64,000 bases of DNA, from positions 154,501-218,500 of the forward strand of contig NZ_CP091800.1 of assembly GCF_022024235.1 (NCBI RefSeq). The letters run 5' to 3'. Numbering within the stretch: position 1 is the first letter of the stretch; every line of letters starts with the position of its first letter. Shown here in pieces: positions 1 to 8,634 of this stretch. The position numbers and the translations under genes are program-made. Origin of the DNA: Segatella baroniae B14. Its GTDB lineage: Bacteria; Bacteroidota; Bacteroidia; Bacteroidales; Bacteroidaceae. The notes beneath the pieces were generated by a model, which had not been told where the DNA came from, ran no database searches, and saw nothing but the letters and a program-made list of their open reading frames with translations.

Positions 1-694
1 TACGCTGGGTATAGCGATTTTTTACAGCAAAAACAATCTGCTTGCCCAAACGATGATATCCCATATCAAGTGAAACCAAGCGCTCTGCCACGCCTTTATC
101 AAGCTTCAGTACGGCATATTTATCATAATGTACATCCTCCGGAATATAGACATCACACAAGTTGGTTACTTTTGTATATTTTCTACCTTCTGGCGACTTA
201 TAAGGTATTTCTACCGGAATAGAAGCCAACATCTTGAGTGAATTTTTGAGCTGCGCATAGTGATTAGGATCTACTCCCAAACTCTTAAACGGAATCTTCA
301 CCGGCATCTTGCCATCCTCATCGAGCTCATCAGTATGAAACAGCTCTAATTGCGGATTTCTGGCATTATTAAGAATACCATGCAAAATGCTCTGGAGCGA
401 CTCAACCACACTCACCAGAATACGTATCTGAAGAAGCGAATAGTCATGGCGCATCATCGTTACAGCAATCGGTTGTACGAGCCAAGTTTCTTCTTCGATA
501 GGGATAAGGGCACTCGATATATTTCGAGCACGAAGGTCTTTCTTCTTGCCTTTTCCACCTTTCTTTGTCGACTTTTTCTTCGTCGTATCTTTTGTTGAAC
601 TCTTCTTTGATGCAGGTTCCTTTTTTGCTGGCTTATCGGTCTTTGCGCCTACATCAGGAGTCAATTTGAATTCGTCTGTATTTTTATCAGCCAT
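1..694 (-). CDS. Rep_3-family replication initiator, partial (runs off left edge)
   Basis: The reading frame starts at ATG 694 and is open to base 1, giving 231 codons without its C-terminus. The first 50 residues are Lys/Ser/Thr-rich and look disordered. From about residue 58 it follows the initiator pattern of RepB/Rep_3 plasmid proteins: WLVQPIAVTMMRHDYSLLQI, where the family has VQ-N-LT-AR-D-S-E-R. An IPFKSLGV block and an LKNSLKMLASIPVEIPY block follow, as in the first winged helix. Initiators of this family bind iterons, and the adjoining DNA is packed with them. It lies 2 bp after the HTH gene stop and is probably co-transcribed with it. Assignment rests on recalled family pattern; the second winged helix is outside the window. 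Confidence 0.82.
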   Translation of the reverse strand, partial: MADKNTDEFKLTPDVGAKTDKPAKKEPASKKSSTKDTTKKKSTKKGGKGKKKDLRARNISSALIPIEEETWLVQPIAVTMMRHDYSLLQIRILVSVVESLQSILHGILNNARNPQLELFHTDELDEDGKMPVKIPFKSLGVDPNHYAQLKNSLKMLASIPVEIPYKSPEGRKYTKVTNLCDVYIPEDVHYDKYAVLKLDKGVAERLVSLDMGYHRLGKQIVFAVKNRYTQR

Positions 695-696
695 GA

Positions 697-1095
697 TTAT
701 ATTAACGATTTAATGCCAAAGTCGACATGAACCTTGGATAAATATTTAATGAGATTTTTCTTGGTGTACCCCCTGCCCTTCTCGATATTGATAATTGTAC
801 GGGCAGACAATTTAGTAGCCATACCTAATGAGGCCAAAGACCATCCTTGCTCTACACGAAGTGCTCTGAAAGCAGCTCCAGCTTCTAATAAGTCGGTTAC
901 TTCAGTTTCGTTAATGAGCAAATGGGCATTGAGAATCGTTAGATACTTTAACAAGGTATCAAAGGTATAATTCTCCCCTCTCTCGATATGATATACCGAG
1001 ACAGGATAGAGCCCTCGTTCCTGCAAAAGTATAAAAGAAACCTCTTGCGCTTCCCTCAGTTTTTGTATTTTACGTTCTATTGTCTGTAACTTCAT
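697..1095 (-). CDS. Small double-HTH transcriptional regulator upstream of rep
   Basis: A 132-residue protein starting MKLQTIERKIQKL. It contains two HTH/XRE-like units, at about residues 5-50 and 70-115. The second is clearer, with the pattern FRALRVEQGWSLASLGMATK then TIINIEKGRGYT, which matches helices 1-4 of the XRE fold. I chose ATG 1095 rather than an upstream start at 1134 because a promoter -7 box covers 1139-1132 and AGGAGT directly precedes 1095. It ends 2 bp before the initiator start, so it probably regulates replication initiation, possibly autogenously. Role is inferred from position; the HTH call is fairly secure. Confidence 0.75.
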   Translation of the reverse strand: MKLQTIERKIQKLREAQEVSFILLQERGLYPVSVYHIERGENYTFDTLLKYLTILNAHLLINETEVTDLLEAGAAFRALRVEQGWSLASLGMATKLSARTIINIEKGRGYTKKNLIKYLSKVHVDFGIKSLI

Positions 1096-1131
1096 ACTCC
1101 TATTTAAATTTCGAAGAAATGAATTGCTGCA

Positions 1132-1163
1132 CAAAGGTAGTTTTATTTTTGATTACTACCAAA
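1132..1163 (-). promoter_or_regulatory. Promoter of the HTH-rep operon
   Basis: On the minus strand TTTG (1163-1160) is followed by exactly 20 nt and then TACCTTTG (1139-1132). This is the Bacteroidota sigma-A pattern TTTG-N19/21-TAnnTTTG. It lies about 40 bp before the chosen HTH start. An inverted iteron (1199-1214) sits just upstream. Confidence 0.7.
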
Positions 1164-1198
1164 AAATATAACGGATTTTTCCCTTTTTTGTCGCAAAT

Positions 1199-1460
1199 AC
1201 GACAAATAGGGAGTATTCACGAGGGGGTACATTACTTGCAAAGTGCTACGTGTTTTCTTTTTGGTCGTCCATTTACAGGAAAAACTTGGCTACTTTATCC
1301 TCTATTTACCCCATTAAAAAGAAACTCCCTATTTGTCGCCTAGTGTAAATTACCCCGAAAACTCCCTATTTGTCAGCAAATAGAATTTGACCCAAAAACT
1401 CCTTATTTGTCGCATTATTAAGGATTCTTGTCTGTCATGAAATACTCCTATTCTGTCGCT
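1199..1460 (+). repeat. Iteron block 1
   Basis: Forward copies of the iteron begin at 1324 (ACTCCCTATTTGTCGC), 1361 (ACTCCCTATTTGTCAG), 1398 (ACTCCTTATTTGTCGC) and 1444 (ACTCCTATTCTGTCGC). Spacings are 37, 37 and 46 bp. One inverted copy, CGACAAATAGGGAGT, lies at 1200-1214 facing the rep promoter. Copies match a consensus ACTCC(T/C)(A/T)ATTTGTCGC with one or two changes. They are taken as initiator-binding iterons because they adjoin a Rep_3 gene. Confidence 0.85.
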
Positions 1461-1583
1461 CAATTTTGTAACTGGTTGATATTAGCATTTTTGAAAAGGC
1501 GACAAAAAATGGAAAACTCCATTATATTTTTCGACACTACCTACAACTGTATACATGAGATATACAAAATTTGATGATATAAA

Positions 1584-1770
1584 GCTACTAATTTGTCGCT
1601 ATAACAGTACAAATACCTTATTTTAAGGCAATTTAGAAATAACAAAGACAAGAAAACTCCCTATTTGTCGAACTACTATTTCAATATACTCCATAAATGT
1701 CGAAACAAAACTACTAATGTGTCTACTAAATCTTCCTAACTTGTCTAACCAATACTACTAAAGTGTCGAT
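1584..1770 (+). repeat. Iteron block 2 with four copies in exact 22-bp phase
   Basis: Iteron-like copies begin at 1584 (GCTACTAATTTGTCGC), 1656 (ACTCCCTATTTGTCGA), 1688, 1710, 1732 and 1754. The last four are spaced by exactly 22 bp, two DNA turns, as is usual for arrays bound cooperatively by an initiator. The core TTTGTC or TGTC is kept in all; the ACTCC half varies to ACTAC or CTTCC. Confidence 0.85.
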
Positions 1771-1840
1771 TTATATTTGTGCATTCTTTTGATCTTCAGA
1801 CAATTACAGCTTTCTAACTAATAATCAAATAAAAGACTCA

Positions 1841-1910
1841 AAAGATTGTCTAAATCCAAGAAAGTATCAATTTTAAATTTTCTTTTTTGATTTTCATTTC
1901 AAAATTTAGT
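1841..1910. repeat. Conserved segment downstream of iteron block 2 (copy 1)
   Basis: Beginning 87 bp after the last phased iteron start (1754) is AAAGATTGTCTAA, followed by a run ending in TTTTTGATTTTCATTT. A diverged copy of this arrangement lies at 2788-2855, 88 bp after the last iteron of block 4. The conserved order and spacing show that the whole iteron-plus-spacer module is duplicated. Confidence 0.6.
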
Positions 1911-2363
1911 TTTTTATCAGGCTTTTGGTGGTTTATTCAAAGTCTATGGTGAGGTTTTTCTTCTGTTTTTGGGGGGATTTTTTCTTTTTTTTCGAAATTA
2001 CGCGCGAATTTTTCAAGAATTTGTCATGTGATTCCTGATCATCAATAAAATTATATAGAGGAAGTGATGGAGAAAAAATCTATATGGATTATTTAGCCCC
2101 AAAATATATCCGGGAAGTGAATAAGTCATTTCTTCTCTAGAAACGTCTCTACACTCTTGAAAACACGTTTAAAACTGAAATCATGAGACCGTTTATAACG
2201 AGTATTTTGCGAATTTCTTGTTTACCCGCTAAATACATAAGATATGTTATTGCTCTATACCCAGGTTGGAATTCATTGAGAATTTCATTTTTTTTCTTCT
2301 TGCTTTCAATTATATTTCATTAAATTTTCGCTTCTCAACTGCATTCAGTATATTATTTTCATA

Positions 2364-2426
2364 AAGTTCCTAACTTGTCGATTATTTTATCGTATTCATT
2401 TGTTACATTGCTCCTATTTTGTCGCT
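2364..2426 (+). repeat. Iteron block 3
   Basis: Two copies: GTTCCTAACTTGTCGA starting about 2366, and GCTCCTATTTTGTCGC at 2410-2425. Both keep the TTGTCG core. They lie between the two larger phased arrays. Confidence 0.75.
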
Positions 2427-2600
2427 GACATTACTAGAATCTTTACATATCAGTGCGTTATAACTTTTCATCGAAAAGGAATTGTTAGTGTAAAATATGG
2501 TTTATTTCTTCAAATACGCTCTTATGCATACCCTTTATTAGCTATATTTTGTTTAATTATTTATTAATTTTATAATTAATATGACGATCAGAGATCTTAA

Positions 2601-2716
2601 TCTTCCTATTTTGTCGCTTATCTATTCCTAATCGCTCCATATATGTCGGCTACATCTTCCTATCTTGTCACTTCAAAACTCCTAATTTGTCTAATTAAAC
2701 CTCCTAACTTGTCGTT
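2601..2716 (+). repeat. Iteron block 4 with four copies in exact 22-bp phase
   Basis: Copies begin at 2602 (CTTCCTATTTTGTCGC), 2634 (GCTCCATATATGTCGG), 2656 (CTTCCTATCTTGTCAC), 2678 (ACTCCTAATTTGTCTA) and 2700 (CCTCCTAACTTGTCGT). The last four starts are separated by exactly 22 bp. This is the same geometry as block 2, about 946 bp upstream. Confidence 0.85.
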
Positions 2717-2787
2717 GGCATGTTCTGTAAATATTTGATTTTCAGTCATATACGCAAGCTTAACTATATCTTAGATATTGATCTAAT

Positions 2788-2855
2788 AAAGATTGTCTAA
2801 TCTTTTGAAGTTTATAATTTTATCCTTTTTTTCTGATTTTCATTTTATTTTTTCC
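2788..2855. repeat. Conserved segment downstream of iteron block 4 (copy 2)
   Basis: AAAGATTGTCTAATCTTT at 2788-2805 is a perfect 7-bp inverted repeat around GTCT. It is followed by T-rich DNA ending in CTGATTTTCATTTTA. It matches the segment at 1841-1910 in order and in distance from the iterons, but only here is the inverted repeat complete. Confidence 0.6.
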
Positions 2856-2880
2856 ATTTATTTCGACATTTTAGTTACGC

Positions 2881-3135
2881 GCGCGACAAATTAGGTGTAT
2901 TCTTTTTATTTCTTTTGTTTTGGTCCTATTTTCTTTTTTCTTTTATTCTTTTTCGGCGACTTATTAGTAGTATTTCTTATTTTGGTTGACTTTTTGGCGG
3001 CGACATATTAGGAACTTTTGTTAAAACTTCCATATATGTCGTCCTTTATATCTTTTTTCTATGTCTTTTATAGTTTTGTTTTTTAGAGGTTTCGTCTTCT
3101 TTTCCCCTGTCGTTTATGCGCCTAATTTGTCGCAC
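2881..3135. repeat. Iteron block 5, mixed orientation
   Basis: Inverted copies lie at 2883-2898 (GCGACAAATTAGGTGT), 2957-2972 (GCGACTTATTAGTAGT) and 2999-3014 (GGCGACATATTAGGAA). Forward copies lie at about 3026-3041 (CTTCCATATATGTCGT) and 3119-3134 (CGCCTAATTTGTCGCA). Unlike blocks 2 and 4 there is no fixed phase here. Confidence 0.75.
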
Positions 3136-3337
3136 TTTAATGGTGTATATTATATTCTTGAATGTGATAAATTTTGTTTTGTTCATCCCTATATTCCTTG
3201 CAGCCTTTCCTCTTTTATGTGTATTACCAATTGTAAAGTGTTTATAATCAATAAGTTATTTATCTTGTATTATACTATCATTTAATGTAATGTACTTTTC
3301 TTTTTTTTGTCGCTCTTTTATTTTTTAACCTTTATAT

Positions 3338-3460
3338 TGCTCCCAATATGTCGCATTTGTTTTGTCTTGTCTTTTTTTCCAACTTGATTATGATTAATTG
3401 TTCCCTATATGTCGTAGGAAACTTCCCTATATGTCAGCGCGATACTCCTAATATGTCTTC
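3338..3460 (+). repeat. Iteron block 6, three copies at 22-bp spacing
   Basis: Copies begin at 3339 (GCTCCCAATATGTCGC), 3400 (GTTCCCTATATGTCGT), 3422 (CTTCCCTATATGTCAG) and 3444 (ACTCCTAATATGTCTT). The last three are in exact 22-bp phase. Confidence 0.8.
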
Positions 3461-3617
3461 TTTTCGATTTTAGCACTATCATTATTTATCATGAAGTCTT
3501 CATTTTTTTGTCGCACTTTGGCCTTACTTACTTATTTACTGTCTTGATATTCAGTCTGTTATGTTATATTTGTGAATATATAATTTAAATCGTTTTTTAT
3601 TTTTTCTTTTTATTAAA

Positions 3618-3748
3618 ACTTCCTTATTTGTCTAATCAATACTACTATTTTGTCGTATATGTTTTTATGTCTGGCATTACTTATTTGTTGTAATTGCTTT
3701 TTCATTTTTTATTTTTTGTTTTGGAGTATAATACGCCCTATTTGTCGT
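3618..3748 (+). repeat. Iteron block 7
   Basis: Copies begin at 3619 (CTTCCTTATTTGTCTA) and 3641 (ACTACTATTTTGTCGT), again 22 bp apart. A further copy is at 3733-3748 (ACGCCCTATTTGTCGT). No clear iteron follows until parA. Confidence 0.75.
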
Positions 3749-3749
3749 T

Positions 3750-6000
3750 CTTCCTATTTTTTTATTTTAAAGTTGTTCTAATCTTTTGGTTTGTTTGTCT
3801 TATATCCTTTTCTTTTTTATCTTTTTCTATTATGCCATCTGCGACACGTTGGGAGCTTTTGTTTTTTTATCTTTTTTATTATCCTCTCCCTATTATTTGG
3901 TATTTTTGTTTTATCCATTTAGCCTTTGTATCTTCTATTTCAGCTCTTGATGTCTTTTACTATTCTGGTGAGTTCGTGAGTAGACAGTCTTTTTTTAAGT
4001 AGTTATAATGATTTAATTGTTTTTCTTTTTTATTTCTTTACTCTTCATTATATATATATATAACTATTTATGTTGTGATATTATTTATTAATATAAGAAT
4101 ATAAATATATTAAATCAATAACACATAAATCATAAAGCACTATACATTAATGATAAATATTCTATTATTAGTACTTTCTCTTATATTATTTAATTTTGTA
4201 ATAAGCTCTTCTTTTTTCATTTTGATATTTTTACGTTCGCCTAAATTGTTTCTTATGCGTCCTTATTTTTTTTTGTTATCGAGATTCTCTCATTCTAATT
4301 TACCTATTTCAATGCTCTGTTTTGATCTTCTATTTTATTTATTTCTTCTTCATTATTCTTTATTATTTACAAAATAGGGGATTTTTTTTCTATTTCGACA
4401 TTTTTAGTCGAACTTTTTTCATTTGTTTTCTAGTTTTGTTTGTTTATCTATATTATTTTGTAAAGCGTTGATTATCAATTGTTTATAGATTTTTATATAT
4501 TTCTTTTTCTATGTAAATTCTTTCTTTTTGGTTGATTTTCCCCCTCCAAAATTTTAATATTTTCCATTGTCATTGGTATTTGGCCGAAATTCTAGAATTT
4601 TAGCGATTTTTTTCGCTGATTTTTTATCAATTAGCTCTCAATTTCCATTAAATCCTTTTTTGTCTTTTGTCCCTTTTTGATTTCCTTTGTATGTTTCTTT
4701 TTCAGGTTTACTTGGACAGTAATTATAATTGAAGCCTTTTGCCTATATTTTATTTTTCTCTTTTACAATCTTTTTTGGGGTAGTCTTTGTATGGTTAAGT
4801 TTTCCTATTGAATTATTGGTTTTATGTTTTTCGTTTTTTGGTGGGGTAGGGTAGATCCTGGTCCACTTTATAGTCTTAAGTTTTTTATTTTACTCAAATC
4901 ATTTGTTGTTTTGGTTTTCTTATCTCGATGGTTTTGTTTATTTTTTTTAGTCCTCCTTTTTTTCAAATTTTTCTTTTATTATATGAAATTCTTATTTTGT
5001 TGTTATATATATGACTTTCGGTATTTTTGTTTTCGCACTATAGTAGGGGAGATTATCTATTTTCTCTGTAACTTTGTTTCTTTGTTTGCCTCTATTTATT
5101 CTTTCTACTTTTTTATTATATTATACATCAATAAATTTATTATATATAGATATTTGAATATATGTATATATAATCAATATGTTTAATTATTTAAATATAT
5201 ACATATGTAGTTTATTGTTTCGTGTAAACTTCAAATGTTTTTGATTTTTCTAAGTGCTTATTTTGACATCATTAAATGTTGATGGTTCTATTTTTTGTTC
5301 TCATCATTTTCTTTTTTCATTTTCTTTTTTTATATCCATGGTATAATTTTTTATTTATTTTATCTTAGGGTAGGGGAGTATATTTGTTCATGTATTTATG
5401 CAAATATATATCATTTTTATATTTAATTATTTTTTTATTTTAATCAATCATTAAATGTTTCTCTATTTTTGTTTTTCAATATTTCTTTGTTTATTCATTT
5501 CTATTTTGAAGTAAATATACATGTAGATAAATATGTATATATATAACTGTGTTAATGTTACTTTGTCTATCTATATATAAATATAAATATACCACTATAT
5601 TAATATGTATTGATACAAGTATATTCTTATCTAGCTAAATAAACATATCTATATACTATAGTATAAACATATAACTATATCTCTATTTACCTATATAAAT
5701 AAATTTAAGTCTAAATATCTAAATAAGGAAAAGATTAAATAACTAAGAATATAATACAATAATAATATAAATGTACAGATAACTATGTATATATACAACT
5801 AAATATACTAATGTATCATTATACTATAGTTTAAATATAGTTATATATAAATACCCTTATATCTTATAATATATTTGTTTTAATATTTGTTTATATCATT
5901 ATTTTTTTGTCTTTTTATCCCTTTATTCTTTTATTGAATTACTTATCTACTTATTTGTAGAAATATTCAATTAATTATTTGGATATTACGATATTTATCT
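3750..6000. other. Very A+T-rich, T-skewed non-coding stretch of the origin region
   Basis: About 2.2 kb with no credible gene. The + strand is dominated by T runs up to about 5.5 kb, then changes to alternating TATA-type DNA. Open frames here encode Phe/Leu/Tyr-rich strings with no start signals or family resemblance and are read as compositional artefacts. Such DNA next to iterons is a good candidate for the duplex-unwinding element. Perfect palindrome TATACTATAGTATA lies at 5652-5665 and a near copy starts at 5820; these could belong to a partition site upstream of parA. Confidence 0.6.
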
Positions 6001-6009
6001 TTATATTTG
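5978..6009 (+). promoter_or_regulatory. Promoter of parA
   Basis: TTTG at 5978-5981, exactly 20 nt, then TATATTTG at 6002-6009. This matches the Bacteroidota TTTG-N20-TAnnTTTG promoter. It lies 66 bp before the parA start codon. Confidence 0.7.
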
Positions 6010-6075
6010 CATCTGTATTTATATATCGCTTGTTTCATTTGAAGCAGGCTTTTATTCAGAAAAACGAGCAATAAA

Positions 6076-6738
6076 ATGGCTAAAAATAAGAAGATAGTAT
6101 TCGCGAACCAGAAAGGTGGTGTTGGTAAGTCTACACTCTGTATTTTGTTTGCTAATTATTTAGCATATAAGAAGCAGGATGTTTGTATTATTGATACCGA
6201 CCTTCAGAAAACAATAGCAGGTCAGCGTACTAAAGATTTGCAGATATTTGAGGAAAATGATATGCCTTATGAAGTTCAAGAATTCGATGTTCAGGATCCT
6301 AAAATGATGAAGCAGCTTATGGATTCTGCCTCAGAAGTAGATGGATATGTTCTCTTTGATAGTCCAGGTAATGTGGGTGAGGATGGTCTTGTTCCTATGT
6401 TTGTTAATGCTGATGCTATTATTATTCCATATGAATATGAAGATAAATGTCTTGATTCAACAGGAACTTTTGTTCAAGTTCTTACCGCAATTCAGCAAAA
6501 ATTTCCTCAGATGAAAGCTGATTTATTCTTTGTACCAAATAAAATAGATACGCGTATAGGTACTTCTGATGAAATAAAAATGTGGAAAGCTACTGATGAT
6601 ATCTTCTCTAAATTTGGTCGTGTTACACCAAGAGTTGGCAGTAGAGCTACTCTAAAACGTATTAATACTGCAGAGCTTTTAGCTACTCAGCGTGATGCTG
6701 TAGCTGCCGCATTTGATTATATAATAAAGAAAGCATAA
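6076..6738 (+). CDS. parA: ParA-family partition ATPase
   Basis: A 220-residue deviant-Walker ATPase. The P-loop KGGVGKST lies at residues 13-20 with the signature lysine at its start, IIDTDLQKT at about 38-46 corresponds to the switch I/Walker A' region, and LFDSPG near 94 is Walker B. The length and absence of an N-terminal HTH fit small ParA (type Ib or MinD/Soj-like) proteins of plasmids and chromids. It would move DNA together with a centromere-binding partner, here probably the small gene 200 bp downstream. Its position beside an iteron-type origin supports replicon segregation as its job. Very secure as ParA; the exact subtype is not. Confidence 0.92.
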   Translation: MAKNKKIVFANQKGGVGKSTLCILFANYLAYKKQDVCIIDTDLQKTIAGQRTKDLQIFEENDMPYEVQEFDVQDPKMMKQLMDSASEVDGYVLFDSPGNVGEDGLVPMFVNADAIIIPYEYEDKCLDSTGTFVQVLTAIQQKFPQMKADLFFVPNKIDTRIGTSDEIKMWKATDDIFSKFGRVTPRVGSRATLKRINTAELLATQRDAVAAAFDYIIKKA

Positions 6739-6768
6739 GTTATTTATTCTATTTTAGTATATGTTGAT

Positions 6769-6823
6769 GGATACTTTTAAAGTATATGTATTTATTGTTT
6801 TGTACTTAGTCATATAAGTATCC
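6769..6823. repeat. Inverted repeat between parA and its partner gene
   Basis: GGATACTT (6769-6776) and AAGTATCC (6816-6823) form 8-bp perfect arms around a 39-nt A+T-rich loop. It could be a weak terminator, or an operator or centromere site. The sequence does not decide between these. Confidence 0.4.
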
Positions 6824-6939
6824 TTTTAATTAAATATATAAGAATGTAGATAAATAAGATTATATGTTTTTCATTATTTAATGATATATCCTTTTATATA
6901 AAAATATAGTTTAACGTTTCGACAAATATATATATAGAT

Positions 6940-7434
6940 ATGGCTAAGAAAAAAACGACTGTTGCTTTACCTGGTGGTATCAAAAATTTAGTTCATACAG
7001 TTCAGAATTCTGACACTGATGCTCAGATTAAACGTGATGTTATAGCTGCAGAAATTGCGGCTTCTGATGATAATGATGAAGATGATGATCATGCTCAGGT
7101 GGTTGCTTCTTCTGTAAATACTTCAGCAGTAAACTCTCAAGCAAGTGCTTCATCAAAGTCGGGATCAAAATCAGAAAAATCAGAGAAAGCTGCTGAAGAA
7201 TTAGATTCATGGACTCTCTTTCTTAATTTGGCTGGTGATTATAAGAAGAAGCAAAGTAAGTTGTCTACTGTTTATATTGATAGTAATCTTAAAGATATCT
7301 TGGATCGTTTGAGATCTGCTGAAGGAATTAAACTTCCATCAACAGCTATCCTAAGTAGTATTGTTGCCCGTTTCGTTTATGATCATGAAAAGGAAATTAA
7401 AAAAGCTCTTTTCGGCGACAAAAAGTTACTATAA
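6940..7434 (+). CDS. Small acidic ParB-like partner, putative centromere-binding protein
   Basis: A 164-residue protein with a basic N-terminus (MAKKKTTVALPGGIK), a long Asp/Ser/Lys-rich linker (about 45-85) and a compact C-terminal domain. The C-terminal part (about 100-160) includes KLSTVYIDSNLKDILDRLRS and SILSSIVARF-like helices, the layout of a ribbon-helix-helix domain like that of the DUF3408 proteins of Bacteroidota mobile elements. Small RHH proteins encoded after parA commonly serve as the centromere-binding partner. The DNA just before its start (6916-6925) carries TTTCGACAAA, half an iteron in inverted sense. Function is inferred from position and fold pattern. Confidence 0.6.
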   Translation: MAKKKTTVALPGGIKNLVHTVQNSDTDAQIKRDVIAAEIAASDDNDEDDDHAQVVASSVNTSAVNSQASASSKSGSKSEKSEKAAEELDSWTLFLNLAGDYKKKQSKLSTVYIDSNLKDILDRLRSAEGIKLPSTAILSSIVARFVYDHEKEIKKALFGDKKLL

Positions 7435-8110
7435 TATAAAATAGGATTATATTTAACTTTTATATTTGGAAAATCTGATTGGTCGAATATTTTTTAATGA
7501 GTAGATGTTCGACCTATCATATTTTCGTCTATCTTGATATTGTTTGATATTTTATTTTCTTTTCTTCTTATTATTATTTTTCCTTTTTCGTTTGTTCTTT
7601 ATTTTTGCAATCCTTTTTAGCTTCTGTTTTTCCCTTTTATGTTTTATACGAATGCAGTTGTCTTTTTCATAAAGTTTTCATTCTATAAAAAACTCGCTCA
7701 AAATTCGCAAATTTGAGAGCAAGTTGTTAGTTGGTCGAGAATTTTAAAATTTTGAAAAAATCACTTTTTTGATCTATTTTTGAAGGAATTTATGTCTCAT
7801 ATTCCGTGGTTTTACGCATTTGTAGCGATTTTCGCTTTTTTGATAAATCTGTTATGCTATAGAAATTAGATATCCTTTCTTAATCGCTCCTTAAGTAATG
7901 TGCTTAAATAAGTTCATACTTCAGCACGCTTCTGGCCTACTTCAATACATATTTTTTGCACGAGTTATACCTGTAATAATTCCGTTTCGTTGCTATGTCA
8001 TGTAAGACTGCATTGTTATTGGTATAGTTATGATAGGATATTCTGCTCCTGACTTTTACTTTTGAAATGTAAGATATATTCTTAAAGAATATAATATTGT
8101 CATAATTATT

Positions 8111-8470
8111 CTAACGTTTTATTGCTTGATTTCCCTTGTGATCTTTATATCCGCTTGGTTGTAAATATGAGCCTGTAGAATTAAGAAATTGCTCTTGAAT
8201 GAAATTGAAATTACCTGTGCCTACTACAGAATATGGTATGGGGGCCAGTACAAGAAAGTCATCAATAGTAACTTGCTTGTTTTAGGTCATCGGTTGCATA
8301 TAATCGATAACATTGCCGTGTAATATTACAATTTCCAGATAAAATGGTTGATTTCTAACATAATACTGCAATTAATGCCCGTGATGATATTTGATATCTG
8401 AGTCTAGCGAAAAATCTTAGTATGTTTGATGACTGGTATGACTCTAATCCAGTACCATTACTCTGAAACC
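8111..8470 (-). pseudogene. Possible remnant of an unidentified gene
   Basis: On the minus strand 8281-8111 reads in protein-like fashion, VTIDDFLVLAPIPYSVVGTG followed by NFNFIQEQFLN and a Gly/Tyr/Asp-rich end, then TAG. Farther upstream, in another frame, NGTGLESYQSSNILRFFARL ends in a stop. The amino-acid mix is unlike the surrounding A+T-rich noise, so this may be a decayed gene. I do not recognise the family. Confidence 0.3.
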
Positions 8471-8634
8471 TTTGTTTTATCTTAGTTGATTAGTGGATAG
8501 AATTATGTTATGATCTATTTACAGTTGATGTATATTTTTTATTATGTAATAATTTATTTTGTTATTTTTTTTGTAGTATTTGATTTCTATTTAAGCAAGT
8601 AGAGAAGCCGTAGGCGATGTCGTTGCACTTTCTA

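Noticed and set aside
1199..3748. CRISPR or transposon terminal repeats
   Set aside because: Units are 16 bp, partly in 22-bp phase, in both orientations and beside a Rep_3 gene. Iterons explain them better.
3061..5186. Four open frames (3061-3285, 3694-4002, 4150-4377, 4824-5186) on the + strand
   Set aside because: Products are Phe/Leu/Tyr-rich strings that follow from T-rich DNA. No ribosome-binding site, family pattern or normal composition; some overlap iterons.
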